16,650 nt of DNA from NCBI GenBank assembly GCA_023391285.1, contig JAEWBF010000085.1, positions 1 to 16,650 on the forward strand. The letters run 5' to 3'. Below are positions 1 through 6,521 of this stretch, piece by piece; within the stretch, counting starts at the first letter, position 1, and each line of letters opens with the position of its first letter. The notes under the pieces are model-generated. The model searched no databases. It worked only from the letters and a program-made list of their open reading frames with translations, and was not told where the DNA came from. Made by a program: the position numbers and the translations under genes. Source of the DNA: Verrucomicrobiota bacterium. Its GTDB lineage: Bacteria; Verrucomicrobiota; Verrucomicrobiia; Opitutales; Opitutaceae.

Positions 1-2
1 TC

Positions 3-83
3 GTCTTCTCGTTCTATTCACCGTCCATGGACGGAGCGGTGGTGGAAATCCACGGCGCGGAAATCGTCCGAATCAAGCGGTGA
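3..83 (+). CDS. 3' end of a truncated unknown CDS
   Basis: An open frame enters from the left edge and ends with TGA at 81-83, giving 26 residues ending in EIHGAEIVRIKR. The stretch reads as beta-strand and charged residues with GC-rich third positions, typical of real coding DNA here. It is too short to assign a family. The other frames of this stretch look less protein-like. The gene continues beyond the window. Confidence 0.45.
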   Translation, partial: VFSFYSPSMDGAVVEIHGAEIVRIKR

Positions 84-160
84 GCTGATCCTTGTGGAGC
101 GCTCGTGGTGGTCGGATTTGTGGCAACTACGAGGCGGCTGGTGTGGGCAGCGCCGTCCAG

Positions 161-535
161 CTAGATGTCGTCCAACTTGCCGAACGTTGTCAGCCCCGCT
201 TTGTGGCGCCTGATGGCCCGCATGGCCTTCGGATTGCTTGCGATCTCGGCGGTCTCATCCGTTGCGCCAAAGAGGCACCGTGCGATTTGGTGTTGGAGGT
301 TTTGAAACTGTCGTAGCTCCTGTGCGACCGCTTTTCGCATGAGAGCGCTCGTGATGCCTTTCTTCCACTGCGATTGCCCTCCGAGTTGATGCTCGTTCAG
401 GAGTGTCCTCGTATCCATCGTTTTGGCGGCGTATTCCAGCCAGGACGAGTATCCGAACGGTGGAGCAATCGGAGCAGGTCTTGCCCTGCCCACGGTGACG
501 AGTAATCCCGTCGCTTTATCTCGTTTCAGCGGCAT
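161..535 (-). CDS. Hypothetical protein, 124 aa
   Basis: I do not recognise the family. The start ATG (533-535) is preceded on the minus strand by an AGGATG stretch at a ribosome-binding distance. The N-terminal part (residues 15-40) is rich in Pro and aromatic residues; from about residue 55 the protein is basic and helical (QWKKGITSALMRKAVAQELR). There is no signal peptide or membrane segment, so it is probably cytoplasmic and possibly nucleic-acid binding, which is only inference from its charge. It stands alone, divergent from the nucleotidyltransferase operon, with the first hairpin repeat (617-660) between them. The overlapping plus frame at 92-316 looks like a shadow. Confidence 0.55.
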   Translation of the reverse strand: MPLKRDKATGLLVTVGRARPAPIAPPFGYSSWLEYAAKTMDTRTLLNEHQLGGQSQWKKGITSALMRKAVAQELRQFQNLQHQIARCLFGATDETAEIASNPKAMRAIRRHKAGLTTFGKLDDI

Positions 536-616
536 GAAAACATCCTGATTACACTCTACTTCGGCGCAATTTTAACCGCGCCCCGATTCGCGAATCGGAG
601 TTGAAAGGCGAGTCTT

Positions 617-660
617 TGGCCCGGGCGGCTCTGTCGTAATAATACAAACGACAGAGTCGG
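617..660 (+). repeat. 44-bp hairpin repeat, copy A
   Basis: It begins TTTGGCCCGGGCGG and ends CAAACGACAGAGTC. CTCTGTCGT and ACGACAGAG form a perfect 9-bp stem with a 10-base loop. It aligns without gaps to copies B, C and D, and similarity to copy B continues about 30 bases further right (GGCGAGAGGAGTTGGT against GACGAGAGGGGGTGGT). It lies upstream of the nucleotidyltransferase module. Confidence 0.8.
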
Positions 661-912
661 CGAACCGGTGGGCGAGAGGAGTTGGTATAGATAGAGCTGG
701 CGTTGGGTCGCGTAAAGATCCGCGTTGGCGAGTTTCGGCTTAGCGGCTCGCTGTGGTTTAAGCATCGCCTGACTCGTCATGTGTTCGGCTGGGAGCTGGC
801 GACAGACATCCCGCAGCGTGTCGGTCGCGAGCGGCTCTCGCCCTCGCCCCGCGGGGAGGTTGCATTCTTCGATTTGTCGCGAAGGGCACTGTCCGCTTGC
901 GTTCGGATAAAC

Positions 913-924
913 CGTTACGTAACG
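913..924. promoter_or_regulatory. 12-bp palindrome, possible operator of the NTase operon
   Basis: CGTTACGTAACG is a perfect palindrome ending 7 bases before the proposed GTG start at 932. Toxin-antitoxin operons are commonly autoregulated at such palindromes. That role is inferred from position only; no clear -35/-10 pair could be fixed. Confidence 0.4.
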
Positions 925-931
925 TTTTATT

Positions 932-1483
932 GTGCCATATGAGAGCCTTAATCGAGCGAGGATTACCCAAGCGCTGCGTCGACTGGGCGAGTTGGCGCAT
1001 AAGCAAGGGGTCACGCTTGAGATCTCGCTTTATGGCGGAGCAGTTTTCACTCTGGTTTACGGCTCGCGAGATGCGACTAAAGATGTCGATGCCGTTGTGC
1101 GTCAGAGCGCAGTCGGCAGCGCTCTCGCGCTCAAAGTGGCAAAGGAACTCGGATTGCCGGATGACTGGCTCAACGATCACGTGAAGCAGTTCCTGGCCGA
1201 GAAAGAAGCCAAACGACAGCTCCACGACGCAGATTTTGGCGAAGGGCTCCGCGTATCTGTTCCTACGGCTTCGTATCTACTAGCGATGAAGCTGCGCGCC
1301 TGTCGGCCGCCACTTCCTGGATACGCCGGCGACTATGAAGACATTCGTTTCCTAGTGCAGAAGATCGGGATTTCGTCGGTGGGGACGGCTGAGTCGATCC
1401 ACGACAAATTCTTTCCTCACGACGCGCTTTCGGAAGCTGCGAAGGAGGTTGTGCGCAGTGCCATTCATCCAAAGCAATCATGA
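932..1483 (+). CDS. DUF6036-type nucleotidyltransferase (putative toxin)
   Basis: A 183-aa protein with the nucleotidyltransferase-fold signature: GG at residues 35-36 (YGGAVFTLVYG) followed by KDVDAVV at about 50-56, i.e. the hG[GS]...DhD metal-binding pattern of the DNA polymerase beta-like superfamily. The rest (PTASYLLAMKLRACR, then GDYEDIRFLV) matches the layout of DUF6036/AbiEii-like proteins, where a second conserved acidic and Lys region follows. Such enzymes act as toxins by modifying RNA or protein, usually tRNA; the substrate here is unknown. The start is GTG at 932, with no obvious Shine-Dalgarno and a palindrome just upstream. The stop overlaps the next gene's ATG (ATGA at 1480), indicating a translationally coupled two-gene operon. 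Confidence 0.75.
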   Translation: MPYESLNRARITQALRRLGELAHKQGVTLEISLYGGAVFTLVYGSRDATKDVDAVVRQSAVGSALALKVAKELGLPDDWLNDHVKQFLAEKEAKRQLHDADFGEGLRVSVPTASYLLAMKLRACRPPLPGYAGDYEDIRFLVQKIGISSVGTAESIHDKFFPHDALSEAAKEVVRSAIHPKQS

Positions 1484-2007
1484 ACCGTCGCCCCACGACG
1501 TTGAAAGAAGTCGCAGAACGTTCCGAATCGCTAACGGATTTCGGGCGGCACCTTCGCGATTGGCTGCATGAGCTGCGTCGCGTCTCGTCGCGGAGACAAG
1601 CCGCCGCAGCGATCGCTGAAGAGCCGCAGCGGCTTGGCGGTAAATTTCGCCAGGGCCAGGTTGCGGATGCATGGTTGGCCGCGTATGCCGAACATCTGGC
1701 GGGGAAGATCGGCAGCACTGCTCCGGCGTGGGCATTTACTCACTGGCGCACTTCTGAGAATCCGATTTTCGATGATCACACCACGCCGACATTGCGAACG
1801 CTCGCACTCGTCCGCACCCCGCTGGCTTTCAAACGACGAAATATTTTTACGCCTTCGGTCGACCTTCCGTTAATACTTCGGGGGGGCCGGCCCGCGAAAT
1901 CGGACGAGGAAAAACGAAAGACCAATGCGGAGCGGCAACGCCGGTTTCGGAAGGCACGACGAGACGAATTGATGCATTTAAGAACTCTAACGTGTAAACG
2001 CCGTTAA
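1480..2007 (+). CDS. Partner of the nucleotidyltransferase, putative antitoxin/DNA-binding
   Basis: A 175-aa protein overlapping the nucleotidyltransferase gene by 4 bases. An N-terminal helical region (about 1-95) leads to a central segment with LALVRTPLAFKRRNIFTPSVDLPL (given as two adjacent motifs, LALVRTPLAF and KRRNIFTPSVDL), which I associate with genes coupled to DUF6036 nucleotidyltransferases. The C-terminus from about residue 138 (GRPAKSDEEKRKTNAERQRR) is highly basic, like DNA-binding tails of plasmid-type regulators. Coupling and size suggest an antitoxin or repressor; this is inference. The typical antitoxin-first order is reversed. A hairpin immediately follows the stop. Confidence 0.65.
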   Translation: MNRRPTTLKEVAERSESLTDFGRHLRDWLHELRRVSSRRQAAAAIAEEPQRLGGKFRQGQVADAWLAAYAEHLAGKIGSTAPAWAFTHWRTSENPIFDDHTTPTLRTLALVRTPLAFKRRNIFTPSVDLPLILRGGRPAKSDEEKRKTNAERQRRFRKARRDELMHLRTLTCKRR

Positions 2008-2009
2008 GT

Positions 2010-2043
2010 GGAGGCACTCGCGTGCCGGGTGGAGTGCCCCTCC
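2010..2043 (+). terminator. Hairpin after the NTase operon
   Basis: GGAGGCACTC at 2010-2019 pairs with GAGTGC-CCCTCC at 2032-2043 with a small bulge. There is no long T-run, so it may be a weak terminator or an attenuator ahead of the next small gene. Confidence 0.4.
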
Positions 2044-2079
2044 TTGACGAGAATCACCACAGCTTCAGCTTCGGTGTGC

Positions 2080-2319
2080 ATGAAAGCACGTGAAAAGATA
2101 ATCGCGGCGCTTGAACGCGATCAACGCGAACGCGAAAGGCGCATTGCGAAGCTGCGGAAGTGCGACTCGGCGATTTTCGAGCAGGCGCTTGCGACCTTCG
2201 AGTCGCCCATCAGTGCCGGGGAATGGCTCGTGGAGTGTGCGAACACACTCGGCACGGTGAAGGGACGCGAGAAAGCCCGGCAAGCTCTGGGTCGTATTGA
2301 ACACGGCGTATTTTCATAG
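2080..2319 (+). CDS. Small DUF2384-like (MbcA/ParS/Xre toxin-binding) protein
   Basis: A 79-aa protein starting MKAREKIIAALERD. The first 45 residues are a charged helix of alternating Arg/Glu. The C-terminal 38 residues (AGEWLVECANTLG, then GREKARQALGRIEHGVFS) match the end of the DUF2384 domain, whose family pattern is W-L...P..LGG...G...V...L.RIEHGVF. Full-length family members carry an N-terminal HTH and neutralise RES-domain toxins; here the HTH is missing and the LGG-P part is shortened. ATG 2080 was chosen because residues before it (from GTG 2008) look non-coding and overlap a hairpin. No RES toxin gene is adjacent. It converges on the terminator shared with the next gene. Confidence 0.6.
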   Translation: MKAREKIIAALERDQRERERRIAKLRKCDSAIFEQALATFESPISAGEWLVECANTLGTVKGREKARQALGRIEHGVFS

Positions 2320-2334
2320 GGCCTACCGTTGCGA

Positions 2335-2359
2335 AACTGCTCGTTCTTCACGAGCAGTT
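2335..2359. terminator. Bidirectional hairpin terminator between convergent genes
   Basis: AACTGCTCGT (2335-2344) and ACGAGCAGTT (2350-2359) form a perfect 10-bp stem with a 5-base loop. It lies in the 49-base gap between two convergent genes, which is the expected position for a shared terminator. Confidence 0.75.
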
Positions 2360-2368
2360 CCCCGGTCG

Positions 2369-2875
2369 TCATCCGCGCGTATCGCCAACCAGCACCCTGT
2401 CCACCAATTCCACGACCGTCTGCCCGTTCCCTGCGAGCCAAGTGTCATACGGTGAGCGATCCCCAAGGCTTGGGATTTTTCTATGCCACCATGCCCGAAA
2501 CGCTTGTGGTTCGCTAAGCTGTTTGACCGCTCTGACGCGCGCTATTTTTTCCAACGTTTCGAGTGCGAGCATGAGCTCTGGAGCTGATGGCATCCTGATG
2601 CCCGCCACGCGGGCGAGCTCATCTACACTTGGAAAGCCGAACACTTCTCGAACTCGGTCCGCATTGAGCTCCCCATCTACATCGCGCAGGTCGGCCGTTG
2701 TTTCCGCAATGCCTGGGAAGGCATCTAGAATCGAAATTGCAGGACGGACCGACTGTGTTGGAGGGCCGCTCATTCGATTCAGCAAATCAAAGCGGGGATA
2801 TCGCGATGCGACCAGCCCTAAGACCGATCCCGGTCGAGAAGTGCCGGTCAACGCCGCAGGCTCCTGCACAGACAC
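2369..2875 (-). CDS. Xre/MbcA/ParS-like (DUF2384) orphan antitoxin
   Basis: A 168-aa protein. Residues about 72-92 (LNADRVREVFGFPSVDELAR) look like the N-terminal HTH part of Xre/MbcA/ParS antitoxins. The C-terminus (FRAWWHRKIPSLGDRSPYD, then GNGQTVVELVDRVLVG) matches the DUF2384 toxin-binding domain: W-x(6)-SLGDRSP in place of the usual W-L..PN.aLGG.tP. Family members repress their own operon and bind a RES-domain NADase toxin. No RES gene lies downstream, because the space is filled by the convergent gene. The start is uncertain: GTG 2875 gives 168 aa, ATG 2773 gives 134 aa and keeps both domains. The next module's hairpin repeat lies upstream. Confidence 0.6.
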   Translation of the reverse strand: MSVQEPAALTGTSRPGSVLGLVASRYPRFDLLNRMSGPPTQSVRPAISILDAFPGIAETTADLRDVDGELNADRVREVFGFPSVDELARVAGIRMPSAPELMLALETLEKIARVRAVKQLSEPQAFRAWWHRKIPSLGDRSPYDTWLAGNGQTVVELVDRVLVGDTRG

Positions 2876-2921
2876 GCGTCCGTTGGCGTGAGTAGGTCGT
2901 CAGCATTGCCGCTTTCTCCGA

Positions 2922-2965
2922 ACTGGCCCCGGCGAGCCTGCCGAAAGAGGACAAACGACAGACTC
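2922..2965 (+). repeat. 44-bp hairpin repeat, copy B
   Basis: It begins CTGGCCCCGGCGAGCCTGCC and ends CAAACGACAGACTC, and aligns gap-free with copies A, C and D. It lies between the DUF2384-like gene and the AAA+ ATPase gene. Confidence 0.8.
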
Positions 2966-3067
2966 AGCTTTGTAGACGAGAGGGGGTGGTGTGCGGGCCT
3001 GGCGGGAACTGACCGCACGCTGGTCTGAAAACTCCATGCGCGGGCGCGTAGCTCTTCGTGCGATACC

Positions 3068-3997
3068 ATGCTGACCTCATCACAACGTCACGTCTTCGAA
3101 ACCCTCGTGCTCTATGGAGAGGCATTCTTCGCTCGGGAATTTAGTGCGCTGAAAATCAAGCCACGGCTCTTTCCGCTCGTTGTTGGTCCGACCGGTGCCG
3201 GAAAGTCGTTCCTCGTTAGAAACGTCGCCGAGCAACTCGATGCTCATTACTTTCGACTCACATTTGGGGACTGGCTTCCGCGCGGGGTGCGGGCGGACTC
3301 GGGCGGTCAGACGGCGTTCACGATCATCAGCACGGTGCTGGAAGAGAGCAGAGTAGTCCTGCACATCGATGAACTCGACAAAATGCGGGAGGACTACGAG
3401 CACCAGTGGACGCGTTCCGTCGCGAACGACGTCTGGAATGTTTTGGACGGCATCTTGCCGGTTCGCGATTACTACAAGGCTCGCAATCAAGCTGCTAGTC
3501 CCGAGCAGATCCGAGATACAGAGGCTCTCATGAGGGAGCAGCTGTGGATCGTTGGAAGCGGAACGTGGCAATCGGTGTTCGAAGAAAATGCCCGTCGTCC
3601 GCTCGGGTTTGCCAACGTCGACGGAGGGTTTCGTGACACGTCGCACGTTCTCGAAAAGATCCGTGCAATCAAAGCCATCCCGGAGGAGTTGATGGCGCGA
3701 TTCTCGTCTAGCCTGCTGCTCCTCCAATACCCGAATTCGGACGCTGAAAAGCATGCATTGCTTGAGCAGTCGGGCATTCTCGCCTTGGCGGCGCGAGCCG
3801 GGCGGCGGGTTCAAGTGAGCGACCTGGATTTTAACCAAGGCGGTATGCGACGGCTGGAGTCGCTTGCGACCGACCTTCTTCTCGAACTGCGGCGCCAGCG
3901 GAAGAGCCGCACTTCGATGCAGCGCAAGAAGATCCCCGCCTCACGTCCGGTGCTGGCGCGGAGTGACCGAGATCCGGGAGATCTCTTCGAAGCTTAA
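3068..3997 (+). CDS. ClpX-like AAA+ ATPase
   Basis: A 309-aa cytoplasmic ATPase. Walker A is GPTGAGKS at residues 40-47. Walker B is VVLHIDELDKM around 97-106, with D101 and E102 as the metal-binding and catalytic acids. LWIVGSGTWQ near 160 fits sensor 1, and PEELMARFSSSLLLLQ near 215-230 resembles the PEFIGRF/arginine-finger region of ClpX/HslU. GGMRRLESLATDLLLEL near 265-282 is a sensor-2-like helix. It has no zinc-binding domain and no protease-docking IGF loop that I can see, so it is not ClpX itself. The tail (RKSRTSMQRKK) is basic. It stands at the start of a repeat-bounded module and is followed 178 bases later by a nuclease-like gene, suggesting a two-gene ATPase-nuclease unit, perhaps defensive (inference). 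No good Shine-Dalgarno precedes ATG 3068. Confidence 0.75.
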   Translation: MLTSSQRHVFETLVLYGEAFFAREFSALKIKPRLFPLVVGPTGAGKSFLVRNVAEQLDAHYFRLTFGDWLPRGVRADSGGQTAFTIISTVLEESRVVLHIDELDKMREDYEHQWTRSVANDVWNVLDGILPVRDYYKARNQAASPEQIRDTEALMREQLWIVGSGTWQSVFEENARRPLGFANVDGGFRDTSHVLEKIRAIKAIPEELMARFSSSLLLLQYPNSDAEKHALLEQSGILALAARAGRRVQVSDLDFNQGGMRRLESLATDLLLELRRQRKSRTSMQRKKIPASRPVLARSDRDPGDLFEA

Positions 3998-4175
3998 ATA
4001 AAAACAGGCAGACTGATCGCTGAGGGAAAGCGCGCTTTTCATGGCAATTGACTGACTTTTGACCTCGATGAACTCTGTAAAGGCAAGCAGTGTCCGGAGC
4101 GACAAAGGCGTCGTTGTTATGGAAGTCTGCGATGCCGACTAATCCGATCACGCCTTCGCAATCGAACAGGTCTCC

Positions 4176-4733
4176 ATGGATCCATATATGCGATGTGCGA
4201 TGACAGGGATCCCGGTAACGGGGGCTGGCGACGCTATATGGGATGATGGTGAATGGATCAGCTGGAATTGGATCGACCAGCAGATCGCATTACAGGAAGA
4301 GAAGGCGGTTCCAATCGAGGACAGGGATGTCGAAGAGATCCTGCCAGTAGGAGAGGAACTCTGTCGTCTGATTTACGACGCAATTGAGGCGGAGCGTTCG
4401 ACGGGGAAGACGTCCTCGCTATGGGGGAGAATCGGGGAACTCTACGCGGCGCAGCGATTCGGGTTTCAGTTAACGAAAAGCCACTCTCAAGGTCACGATG
4501 GGCGATGGGGCGATGAACTCGTCGAGATCAAGACGATCACACCGCTCAAGAAGAAGCCGTTCGTGCGGGTAAAGCGTGCTGGGAACTTCAGCATGCTCGC
4601 GGTGGTTCGTGTGCGGCCGGACTATAGCTTCCAGGCGCGTCTCGTGAAACGTGACCAACTCCCGAAAGGCAACGGTGGCGTATACGCAGTCGTCACTTGG
4701 ACGACGATCTGTAAGCTGGCGCTGCCGGTGTAG
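4176..4733 (+). CDS. DUF6998-like PD-(D/E)XK nuclease-fold protein
   Basis: A 185-aa protein. The C-terminal half (about 80-180) has the core of PD-(D/E)XK nuclease-like folds: E88 in the first helix (RIGELYAAQRFGFQL), D108 in QGHDGRWGDE, and E117-x-K119 in VEIKT, followed by a strand FSMLAVVRVRPDY. This order matches what I know of the DUF6998 family, related to restriction endonucleases. Residues 1-60 (TGIPVTGAGDAIWDDGEW) form a separate acidic, Trp-rich domain I do not recognise. All predicted catalytic residues are present, so it may be active on DNA; the substrate is unknown. It lies downstream of the AAA+ gene in the same repeat-bounded block; the 178-base gap leaves open whether they are cotranscribed. 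Confidence 0.6.
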   Translation: MDPYMRCAMTGIPVTGAGDAIWDDGEWISWNWIDQQIALQEEKAVPIEDRDVEEILPVGEELCRLIYDAIEAERSTGKTSSLWGRIGELYAAQRFGFQLTKSHSQGHDGRWGDELVEIKTITPLKKKPFVRVKRAGNFSMLAVVRVRPDYSFQARLVKRDQLPKGNGGVYAVVTWTTICKLALPV

Positions 4734-4742
4734 CAGCGACTC

Positions 4743-4786
4743 GGAGCCTGTCGTTAGGCACATTGTGGCAGACTCGCCCCGGGTGA
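4743..4786 (-). repeat. 44-bp hairpin repeat, copy C
   Basis: On the minus strand it begins TTCACCCGGGGCGAGTCTGC and ends CTAACGACAGGCTC. The stem GAGTCTG...CAGGCTC contains a G-T pair, a change consistent with conserved pairing. It lies just after the nuclease-like gene and before the vapBC promoter. On the plus strand it contains GTTAGGC (4753-4759), which is also a perfect match to an integron core site. Confidence 0.75.
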
Positions 4787-4916
4787 ACCTCGGTTAGGGT
4801 GCGGCCACCGCGGTTTCCGCTACCGGTTAACCTCCAAGCCGCTGAGATGCAGCATCGTTTGAGGACGAAGAGAGTGTCGCGTTGTCGTAAGCGGGATGTC
4901 GTTCGGCGCGGCTATC

Positions 4917-4954
4917 TTGACTTGAAGTAGTCACGATGTATCTATGCGTAGATA
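4917..4954 (+). promoter_or_regulatory. vapBC promoter with overlapping palindromic operator
   Basis: TTGACT (4917-4922) and TATCTA (4939-4944) form a sigma70-like -35/-10 pair with a 16-base spacer. The -10 is the left arm of the perfect inverted repeat TATCTA-TGCG-TAGATA (4939-4954), whose last base is the A of the proposed start codon. The expected start site is close to 4950, so the mRNA would be leaderless or nearly so. Binding of the VapBC complex here would block RNA polymerase directly (inference from known VapBC autoregulation). Confidence 0.7.
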
Positions 4955-5205
4955 TGCCGTCGACACATTCCCGCGCCAAGCTGTTTCGGCATGGTGGCTC
5001 TCAGGCTGCTAGGCTGCCCCGCGAGTTTCGCCTCCCGGGTAATGAGGTCGCGATCTCACACACGCCGACCGGCGGCGTCCTGCTTGAACCGCTGGATGCC
5101 GACTTTGAGACGCGACGTCGGAAGTTCTGCTCCCTCGCCGGCTCGTGCCCTGGCCTTGAGGACGTGCCGCCGCACACCTCGGCCGACATTCCCCGTGACG
5201 AATGA
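4954..5205 (+). CDS. vapB: VapB-type antitoxin (AbrB/SpoVT fold)
   Basis: An 83-aa protein. The N-terminal half (SRAKLFRHGGSQAARLPREF, then RLPGNEVAI) is the VapB/MazE swapped-hairpin DNA-binding domain, with the family's 'k.F..G.SQAvRlP..fr...eV.I' pattern. The C-terminal half is the acidic toxin-binding tail. ATG 4954 was chosen over ATG 4936 because the earlier codon lies upstream of the -10 element. The stop overlaps the vapC start (ATGA at 5202), the usual VapBC coupling. It neutralises VapC by covering the PIN active site and represses the operon. Confidence 0.85.
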   Translation: MPSTHSRAKLFRHGGSQAARLPREFRLPGNEVAISHTPTGGVLLEPLDADFETRRRKFCSLAGSCPGLEDVPPHTSADIPRDE

Positions 5206-5597
5206 TCTACCTCCCTGACACGAACGCGATTTCCGCCTACATGCGCGGCGACAACGCTCAACTGGTGGCAAGGATGCAGGAGCACTTTGGCGAGCTATGC
5301 CTTTCCGTGATCGTTCTTGCCGAGCGGGAATTTGGCGTCACTAAAGGGACGAATGCGTATGCGCGGCTAAAGCTCGCAGAGCTGGCGCAAACCTTGCCGG
5401 TGGAGTCGTTCTCTCGCGACGACTGCACGCACTACGCCGCCATCCGCCACGACTTGGAATCACGCGGGCTCGGCATCGGCCCGATGGATACCTTGATCGC
5501 GGCGCAAGCCCTTCGCCTTGGTGCGACGCTCGTGACTCGCAACGTCGGCGAGTTTAGCCGGGTGAATGGACTAAAGGTTGAGAACTGGCAGACGTGA
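5202..5597 (+). CDS. vapC: VapC toxin, PIN-domain ribonuclease
   Basis: A 131-aa PIN-domain RNase, the usual length. The acidic active-site residues are in place: D6 (LPDTNAIS), E41 (VIVLAEREFG), D96 (IGPMDTLIAAQA) and E117 (VTRNVGEFSRV), of the FitB/VapC type. These coordinate Mg2+ to cut RNA, commonly tRNA or rRNA in known VapCs; the target here is unknown. It is translationally coupled to vapB. The complete motif set suggests an active toxin. Confidence 0.88.
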   Translation: MIYLPDTNAISAYMRGDNAQLVARMQEHFGELCLSVIVLAEREFGVTKGTNAYARLKLAELAQTLPVESFSRDDCTHYAAIRHDLESRGLGIGPMDTLIAAQALRLGATLVTRNVGEFSRVNGLKVENWQT

Positions 5598-5865
5598 AAC
5601 GGATGCGGACGTCGGGCAGATTATCGGGCTACGATTTCCACTCTGCTCATCTTTCCTAACGGACCCAATGCACCCGAACGCGATCCGGTAACATCGAAGA
5701 TGCCAGCTAAGCTGGCACCGAGAATTCCGCCAGGCTTCGCGTTAGCCAGATTTGGTCAGTCTCGCTTGGGCGAAGACACAACGCGTGTCAGCTCCGCGAT
5801 CGGCAATACTTCTATGCGTCACAGCACTTCCCGTTGAGACCGCGGACATGTAGGCTTTAGCGAAT
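5598..5865. other. Gap with no gene, palindrome inside
   Basis: I see no protein-coding pattern between vapC and the AbrB-like gene. The only clear structure is the 17-bp palindrome at 5701-5717. Confidence 0.5.
5701..5717. promoter_or_regulatory. 17-bp perfect palindrome TGCCAGCT-A-AGCTGGCA
   Basis: Two perfect 8-bp arms are separated by one base, so it is more likely a protein-binding site than an RNA hairpin. It could be an operator for the AbrB-like gene 150 bases downstream, or the recognition site of another dimeric regulator; neither is shown by the sequence. Confidence 0.4.
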
Positions 5866-6102
5866 ATGGAACGCGATCGAACGTCCCGCATTCCTCGCTC
5901 CGGCGAGAGAAAACATCCAGCACGGGCATGGACCGCCACCCTGGTGAGCCGGAAAGGGCTCCTATGGCTCACTATCCCCATCGCCATCCGACGACTCTTC
6001 GGGCTGCGTGCTGGAGACACCGTGCGCCTGCGTAAGGAGCGCGGCGGCAGAGGCATCATTTTGACGTTTTTCCGAAAGGGAAGGCGGCTCCGGCCGCAAT
6101 GA
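5866..6102 (+). CDS. Orphan AbrB/SpoVT-like DNA-binding protein
   Basis: A 78-aa basic protein. Residues about 22-68 (ATLVSRKGLLWLTIPIAIRR, LFGLRAGDTVRLRKE) fit the AbrB/MazE/SpoVT swapped-hairpin pattern: 'rkG...ipIP..ir..lGl.aGD.V.l'. Residues 1-20 are a basic, Pro/Arg-rich extension. Unlike VapB it has no acidic toxin-binding tail, and no toxin gene follows, so it is more likely a stand-alone regulator than an antitoxin. The start is uncertain, since no Shine-Dalgarno is clear. An inverted repeat follows the stop. Confidence 0.55.
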   Translation: MERDRTSRIPRSGERKHPARAWTATLVSRKGLLWLTIPIAIRRLFGLRAGDTVRLRKERGGRGIILTFFRKGRRLRPQ

Positions 6103-6137
6103 CCCCGAAGCCTTGTCATGTTCCGCATGGGGTCGTT
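6098..6137 (+). terminator. Possible terminator after the AbrB-like gene
   Basis: AATGACCCC (6098-6106) pairs with GGGGTCGTT (6129-6137) through 9 pairs including one G-T, with a 22-base loop. The loop is long and there is no T-run, so the call is weak. Confidence 0.3.
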
Positions 6138-6180
6138 CTGGTCCCTGTGCCATCGCCCTGCTTTCACGCGCCGACGTGCC

Positions 6181-6224
6181 ACTCTGTTGTTTGACGGATT
6201 TCGGCAGACTCGCCCGGGCCAAAT
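6181..6224 (-). repeat. 44-bp hairpin repeat, copy D
   Basis: On the minus strand the copy reads GGCCCGGGCGAGTCTGCCGA and continues to CAAACAACAGAGT. It is gap-free against copies A-C (exact edges may shift by about 6 bases, because the minus-strand homology starts at TTTGG near 6224). It separates the VapBC/AbrB block from the HigBA block. Confidence 0.75.
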
Positions 6225-6292
6225 GGAGAGATGTTGAGGGCTTGGTGACCCGGACGAAAGAGAGTCGGGGACCTGGCGCGTAGCTCTGACGC

Positions 6293-6397
6293 ATGGCCGG
6301 ACGTAGACCCGTAACCCGCGACGAAGAACGTAAACTCCTCCGCATCATGCGCGATCTCGCCCATGGCGGTGGAACCCTCATCACCACAAGTGGATGA
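6293..6397 (+). pseudogene. Possible N-terminal remnant of a tyrosine recombinase
   Basis: ATG 6293 opens a 34-codon frame starting MAGRRPVTRDEERKLLRIM and ending in TGA at 6395-6397. The opening resembles the beginning of short phage-integrase-type proteins ('GRRPVT.eEer.ll'), but the frame stops before any catalytic domain and no continuation is visible in other frames. It lies between repeat D and higB. It may be a recombinase remnant or a chance frame. Confidence 0.25.
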
Positions 6398-6521
6398 CGT
6401 GGATATTGTATTCCCGCCCCCTCAATTCGTCGAAGCGCCTACCGGCGCCGAGTTCCACCTTTGGGAATTTGGCCTTGGCTTCCTTTCCTAAAACGGGAAC
6501 ATCTCGCCCTCGACCTTGGTC

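Larger units (their letters stand above)
536..931. other. Intergenic region without a convincing gene
   Basis: About 400 bases separate two divergent genes. It contains the first copy of the 44-bp hairpin repeat (617-660) and a 12-bp palindrome just before the nucleotidyltransferase start. Short open frames on both strands show no recognisable protein and overlap the repeat, so I regard them as chance. Confidence 0.6.

Noticed and set aside
703..942. 79-codon frame upstream of the nucleotidyltransferase gene
   Set aside because: Overlaps the NTase start, no family features; probably chance.
556..3069. Minus frames at 556-1014 and 2848-3069 share a peptide close to LSFVLxRQxRxGQ
   Set aside because: The shared peptide is the translated 44-bp repeat, not protein homology.
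3080..3838. Long open frame antisense to the AAA+ ATPase gene
   Set aside because: No recognisable motifs, and the plus strand carries complete Walker motifs; typical shadow frame in GC-rich DNA.
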